Source: an uncultured Collinsella sp.
GTDB taxonomy: Bacteria; Actinomycetota; Coriobacteriia; Coriobacteriales; Coriobacteriaceae
Length of the DNA stretch: 6,136 bases
NCBI GenBank assembly: GCA_900550205.1
Contig: URRJ01000108.1
Span: forward strand, 1 to 6,136
Reading direction: 5' to 3'
In this document: piece after piece, positions 1 through 6,136 of the stretch
How the letters are laid out: every line of letters starts with the position of its first letter
Position numbering within the stretch: position 1 is the first letter of the stretch
Notes under the pieces: generated by a model
Seen by the model: only the letters and a program-made list of their open reading frames with translations
Told to the model about the DNA's origin: nothing
Databases searched by the model: none
Program-made: the position numbers and the translations under genes

Positions 1-1586
<1,586 letters not shown>

Positions 1587-1594
1587 AACCTTCA

Positions 1595-1601
1595 CACCTT
1601 T
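1595..1601 (-). promoter_or_regulatory. Ribosome-binding site deciding a TTG start
   Basis: The minus strand reads AAAGGTG here, with eight bases to the in-frame TTG at 1586. The next in-frame ATG (1568) is 18 bases further on, and the nearest purine block to it (GAAGG) is about 20 bases away, too far for normal initiation. This favours TTG as the start codon of the flavoprotein gene. Confidence 0.6.
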
Positions 1602-1615
1602 CCGAATCGCAAAAC

Positions 1616-1641
1616 GCGGGCACATCCTACGGCGCGCCCGC
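1616..1641 (-). other. Hairpin at the 5' end of the flavoprotein mRNA
   Basis: GCGGGC (1641-1636, minus-strand reading) pairs perfectly with GCCCGC (1621-1616) across a 14-base loop. If transcription starts about seven bases past the -10 box (near 1644), the stem sits almost at the 5' end of the transcript, about 30 bases before the TTG start codon. Such a stem could protect the message from 5'-end decay. It is followed by GTTTTG, so weak attenuation is also possible. The role is inferred; only the pairing is seen. Confidence 0.4.
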
Positions 1642-1650
1642 TGTCTTTTA

Positions 1651-1680
1651 ATTATAGAACATTTCTATAGGTGATGTAAA
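1651..1680 (-). promoter_or_regulatory. Sigma70-type promoter of the flavoprotein gene
   Basis: The minus strand reads TTTACA (1680-1675), an 18-base spacer, then a perfect TATAAT (1656-1651). It lies in the only clearly AT-rich patch of the left half of the window, after the nifJ terminator and before the flavoprotein gene. The predicted start is near 1644, giving a leader of roughly 58 bases to the TTG codon. Position, strand and consensus all agree, so the flavoprotein gene is probably transcribed separately from nifJ. Confidence 0.75.
1653..1669. promoter_or_regulatory. Operator-like 17-bp inverted repeat over the -10 box
   Basis: TATAGAA and TTCTATA form a perfect seven-base inverted repeat with a three-base centre (CAT on the plus strand). 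It covers four bases of the -10 box and most of the promoter spacer, the classic place for a dimeric repressor to block RNA polymerase. It does not match the Rex, CopY/BlaI or CIRCE consensus that I know, so the regulator is not named. Part of the symmetry comes from AT-richness and the TATAAT box itself, but seven matched pairs in a row is more than the box explains. Confidence 0.5.
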
Positions 1681-1737
1681 GATGAATTTTTTATACGAAT
1701 CGCCAAAAATGCAGGCTGTCTCTGCCTTTCTCCGCGC

Positions 1738-1769
1738 AAAAAGGAGGGCTGCCCTTCGGCAGCCCTCCT
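1738..1769 (-). terminator. Intrinsic terminator of nifJ
   Basis: A perfect 12-bp stem (1769-1758 with 1753-1742) with a four-base loop (GAAG on the transcript) is followed on the minus strand by a run of T at 1742-1738, the first of which is in the stem. It begins 14 bases after the nifJ stop codon. The stem is very GC-rich, so the short T run should be enough for rho-independent termination. It separates nifJ from the flavoprotein gene downstream. Confidence 0.9.
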
Positions 1770-1783
1770 GAATGGGACCTTGC

Positions 1784-5320
<3,537 letters not shown>

Positions 5321-5323
<3 letters not shown>

Positions 5324-5352
5324 ATACCCCTCTCCTCTCATATAGGTATACA
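5321..5352 (-). promoter_or_regulatory. nifJ ribosome-binding site inside a start-codon hairpin
   Basis: The Shine-Dalgarno is AGGAG (5336-5332), eight bases before ATG 5323. TATACC (5350-5345) can pair with GGTATA (5328-5323), whose last base is the A of the start codon. Two G-U pairs (5351 with 5322, 5352 with 5321) would extend the stem through the rest of the ATG. The 16-base loop contains the whole Shine-Dalgarno. The RBS is certain; a regulatory or temperature-sensitive role for the weak, AU-rich stem is inference. Confidence 0.65.
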
Positions 5353-5355
5353 GGC

Positions 5356-5371
5356 CCCGGCAATCGCCGGG
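5356..5371 (-). other. GC-rich hairpin in the nifJ leader
   Basis: CCCGGC and GCCGGG form a perfect six-base stem with a four-base loop (GATT on the transcript), about 33 bases before the nifJ start codon. No T run follows, so it is not an intrinsic terminator. It may stabilise the message or be part of a larger leader fold. Confidence 0.45.
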
Positions 5372-5625
5372 ATATTGGCGTGATGGGATTTTCGTTGTTG
5401 CTTCCAATCATCTGGCAGGCGGACTCAGCAGCAGGTACATGGCGTGGAGAGAAGGCATGCCGAGGCGAGGAGGGCTGCACGCGCTCCACAGGCCCAGCTA
5501 CCCGTCTTGCACATGACCGAGCGCCGCAAAGGCCGCATGCCGGATGCTCCCGGGCACGCCCCGGCGATGGGAAGCGCCCGCAACGGAAATCCGCATGCGG
5601 GTTTATTGTACCCCGCCGTCAAGCC

Positions 5626-5641
5626 ATATTTCGGCAAATAT
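5626..5641. promoter_or_regulatory. AT-rich inverted repeat upstream of nifJ
   Basis: ATATTT and AAATAT form a perfect six-base inverted repeat with a four-base centre (CGGC on the plus strand). It lies in the only AT-rich patch between the FHA gene and nifJ, next to TTGACG and TACAAT elements. A regulator site near the nifJ promoter is plausible, but AT-rich symmetry arises easily by chance. Confidence 0.3.
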
Positions 5642-5649
5642 AGGTGGCC

Positions 5650-5663
5650 GGTAAAGGTTTACC
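5650..5663. promoter_or_regulatory. GGTAAA-GG-TTTACC inverted repeat
   Basis: A perfect six-base inverted repeat with a two-base centre, eight bases to the right of the repeat at 5626-5641. The compact symmetry fits a dimeric regulator site upstream of nifJ. No known consensus was recognised. Confidence 0.3.
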
Positions 5664-5711
5664 TCGGGTGACTATTGTGCGCCCGGCACCGACGGATACA
5701 GTCCCCTGGAA

Positions 5712-5795
5712 CCCCACAGCAGTTGCGGTGAAATAGGGACTGTTTTTGCTGTTAACGGCCTTAATCAGTCCCTATTTCACCGCAACTCATTGGGG
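5712..5795. repeat. Paired palindromic element (22-bp perfect inverted repeat)
   Basis: The arms 5721-5742 and 5766-5787 are perfect reverse complements (22 of 22) around a 23-base loop. Outside them, CCCCA (5712-5716) pairs with TGGGG (5791-5795) across a small internal loop, and the central loop holds its own near-palindrome around GTTAAC (5748-5759). A further copy of the inner motif, ACAGTCCC, lies at 5698-5705 and is complementary to 5736-5743. The element starts eight bases after the FHA stop codon on the transcribed strand. There is no T run, so it is not a standard intrinsic terminator. It looks like a REP/BIME- or MITE-type intergenic repeat that may also act as a 3' RNA barrier. Copy number elsewhere cannot be seen here. 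Confidence 0.75.
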
Positions 5796-5802
5796 GGATG
5801 AG

Positions 5803-6136
5803 CTAGAGGGCGCCGAGGAGGATGGCGTAGGTGGTGGATTCGCCGAGTTTGAGCTCGTCGCCGGGGTTGAGCTGGGCGGAGCGGCCGGGCTCTACTTGAA
5901 TACACACACTCGTGGCCCCGTTTACCACCACGGTGCCGTTCGTGGACGACAGGTCCTCGACAAACCATGCGCCAGAATCGTCGCACCAGATATGGGCATG
6001 GCGGGCCGAGACGTCGTCACCGACATCGGTGATGTCGCCCTCCCCCGTTGCCAGCGCGCCGATCTCGACGCCTTCCTCACTCGGCTGAATCCAGCGCGGG
6101 GCGCTCACCACGTAGCCGTTTTGCACGCGCAGCAGT
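5803..6136 (-). CDS. FHA-domain protein, C-terminal part (5' end cut)
   Basis: The last 110 codons and the TAG stop of a gene that enters from the right edge. The frame is open to the edge, and the GTG at 6126 is only an internal Val as far as can be seen, so the true start is outside. The sequence is a forkhead-associated fold, a beta-sandwich that usually reads phosphothreonine on partner proteins. It has the conserved SARHAHI segment (Ser and His of the S-x-x-H motif), then WFVEDLSSTNGT and VNG, and a closing LNPGDELKLGES strand before the end. Oddly, the usual GR before the first loop reads GA (VEIGALATG), so the phosphate-contacting Arg is missing. FHA proteins often work with Ser/Thr kinases or secretion and cell-division machinery; nothing in the window says which. 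A 22-bp palindrome follows the stop codon. Confidence 0.85.
   Translation of the reverse strand, partial: LLRVQNGYVVSAPRWIQPSEEGVEIGALATGEGDITDVGDDVSARHAHIWCDDSGAWFVEDLSSTNGTVVVNGATSVCIQVEPGRSAQLNPGDELKLGESTTYAILLGAL

Larger units (their letters stand above)
5372..5711. other. Gene-free upstream region of nifJ
   Basis: No credible gene was found. Short open frames here have poor starts, no Shine-Dalgarno and cysteine- and arginine-rich translations typical of chance GC-rich frames. On the minus strand, TACAAT (5610-5605) is a possible -10 box, but the nearby TTGACG (5622-5617) is only six bases from it, so no complete promoter can be drawn. If TACAAT is used, the nifJ leader would be about 275 bases. 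GCATGC occurs three times (5455, 5535, 5593), once within the 10-base palindrome 5591-5600 and once within the 8-base palindrome 5454-5461. CCGGG/CCCGG (5550-5564) can form a five-base stem. A long structured leader or a small RNA cannot be excluded. Confidence 0.4.

Noticed and set aside
5324..5407. A 28-residue N-terminal extension of PFOR from an upstream TTG at 5407 (or ATG at 5341)
   Set aside because: The extension runs through a GC hairpin and the Shine-Dalgarno itself. The ATG at 5323 has AGGAG at ideal spacing and gives the family's usual N-terminus with Thr31, Glu64 and Arg114 in the expected places.
5605..5622. TTGACG and TACAAT on the minus strand as a single promoter
   Set aside because: They are separated by six bases instead of 16-18, and no acceptable -35 box lies 16-18 bases before TACAAT.
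5380..5671. Several short overlapping open frames (70-87 codons) on both strands upstream of nifJ
   Set aside because: They overlap each other, lack ribosome-binding sites and have translations with no recognisable fold. They look like chance frames in GC-rich DNA.
5712..5795. The large palindrome as an intrinsic terminator of the FHA gene
   Set aside because: No T run follows the stem on the minus strand. It may still slow 3' decay, but it does not have the form of a rho-independent terminator.
5698..5795. A CRISPR array
   Set aside because: The repeated motif is arranged as inverted arms with one loop, not as regularly spaced direct repeats with unique spacers, and no cas gene is present.

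Overview
The window carries three genes, all read from the minus strand, and two of them are cut by the window edges. In transcription order they are: the 3' end of a gene for a forkhead-associated (FHA) domain protein (6136 to 5803); a complete gene for pyruvate:ferredoxin oxidoreductase, nifJ/por (5323 to 1784); and a gene for a multi-cluster iron-sulfur flavoprotein of the GltD/NfnB/SfrB type (1586 to 1, C-terminus missing). The coding DNA is GC-rich with strong third-position bias. Pyruvate oxidation through ferredoxin points to a fermentative anaerobe. The PFOR sequence, the codon bias and the FHA protein look most like a gut actinobacterium of the Coriobacteriia (Collinsella-like). That is recognition from memory, not a database result.

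Layout. 1-1586: GltD-like flavoprotein with an N-terminal extension holding a NuoF-type cluster motif. 1587-1783: intergenic, with a strong sigma70-type promoter overlapped by a 17-bp perfect inverted repeat, a hairpin at the transcript's 5' end, and the intrinsic terminator of nifJ. 1784-5323: nifJ, with all cofactor motifs intact. 5324-5802: about 480 bases without a credible gene. This stretch holds a hairpin enclosing the nifJ ribosome-binding site, a GC-rich leader hairpin, several short palindromes, and an 84-base palindromic element whose core is a perfect 22-bp inverted repeat. 5803-6136: FHA domain.

How the genes fit together. PFOR turns pyruvate and CoA into acetyl-CoA and CO2 and passes electrons to ferredoxin. 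The GltD-like protein is built to move electrons between NAD(P)H, flavin and iron-sulfur clusters. It could connect the ferredoxin or hydride pools to a partner subunit encoded beyond the left edge. The two genes are separate transcription units: nifJ ends at its own terminator, and the flavoprotein gene has its own, apparently repressible, promoter. The FHA gene seems unrelated to them.

No mobile-element gene, CRISPR array, tRNA or rRNA was seen. The items most worth a second look are the promoter-operator of the flavoprotein gene, the NuoF-cluster/GltD fusion and its different codon usage, the paired palindrome upstream of nifJ, the structure around the nifJ start codon, and the missing GR arginine in the FHA domain.
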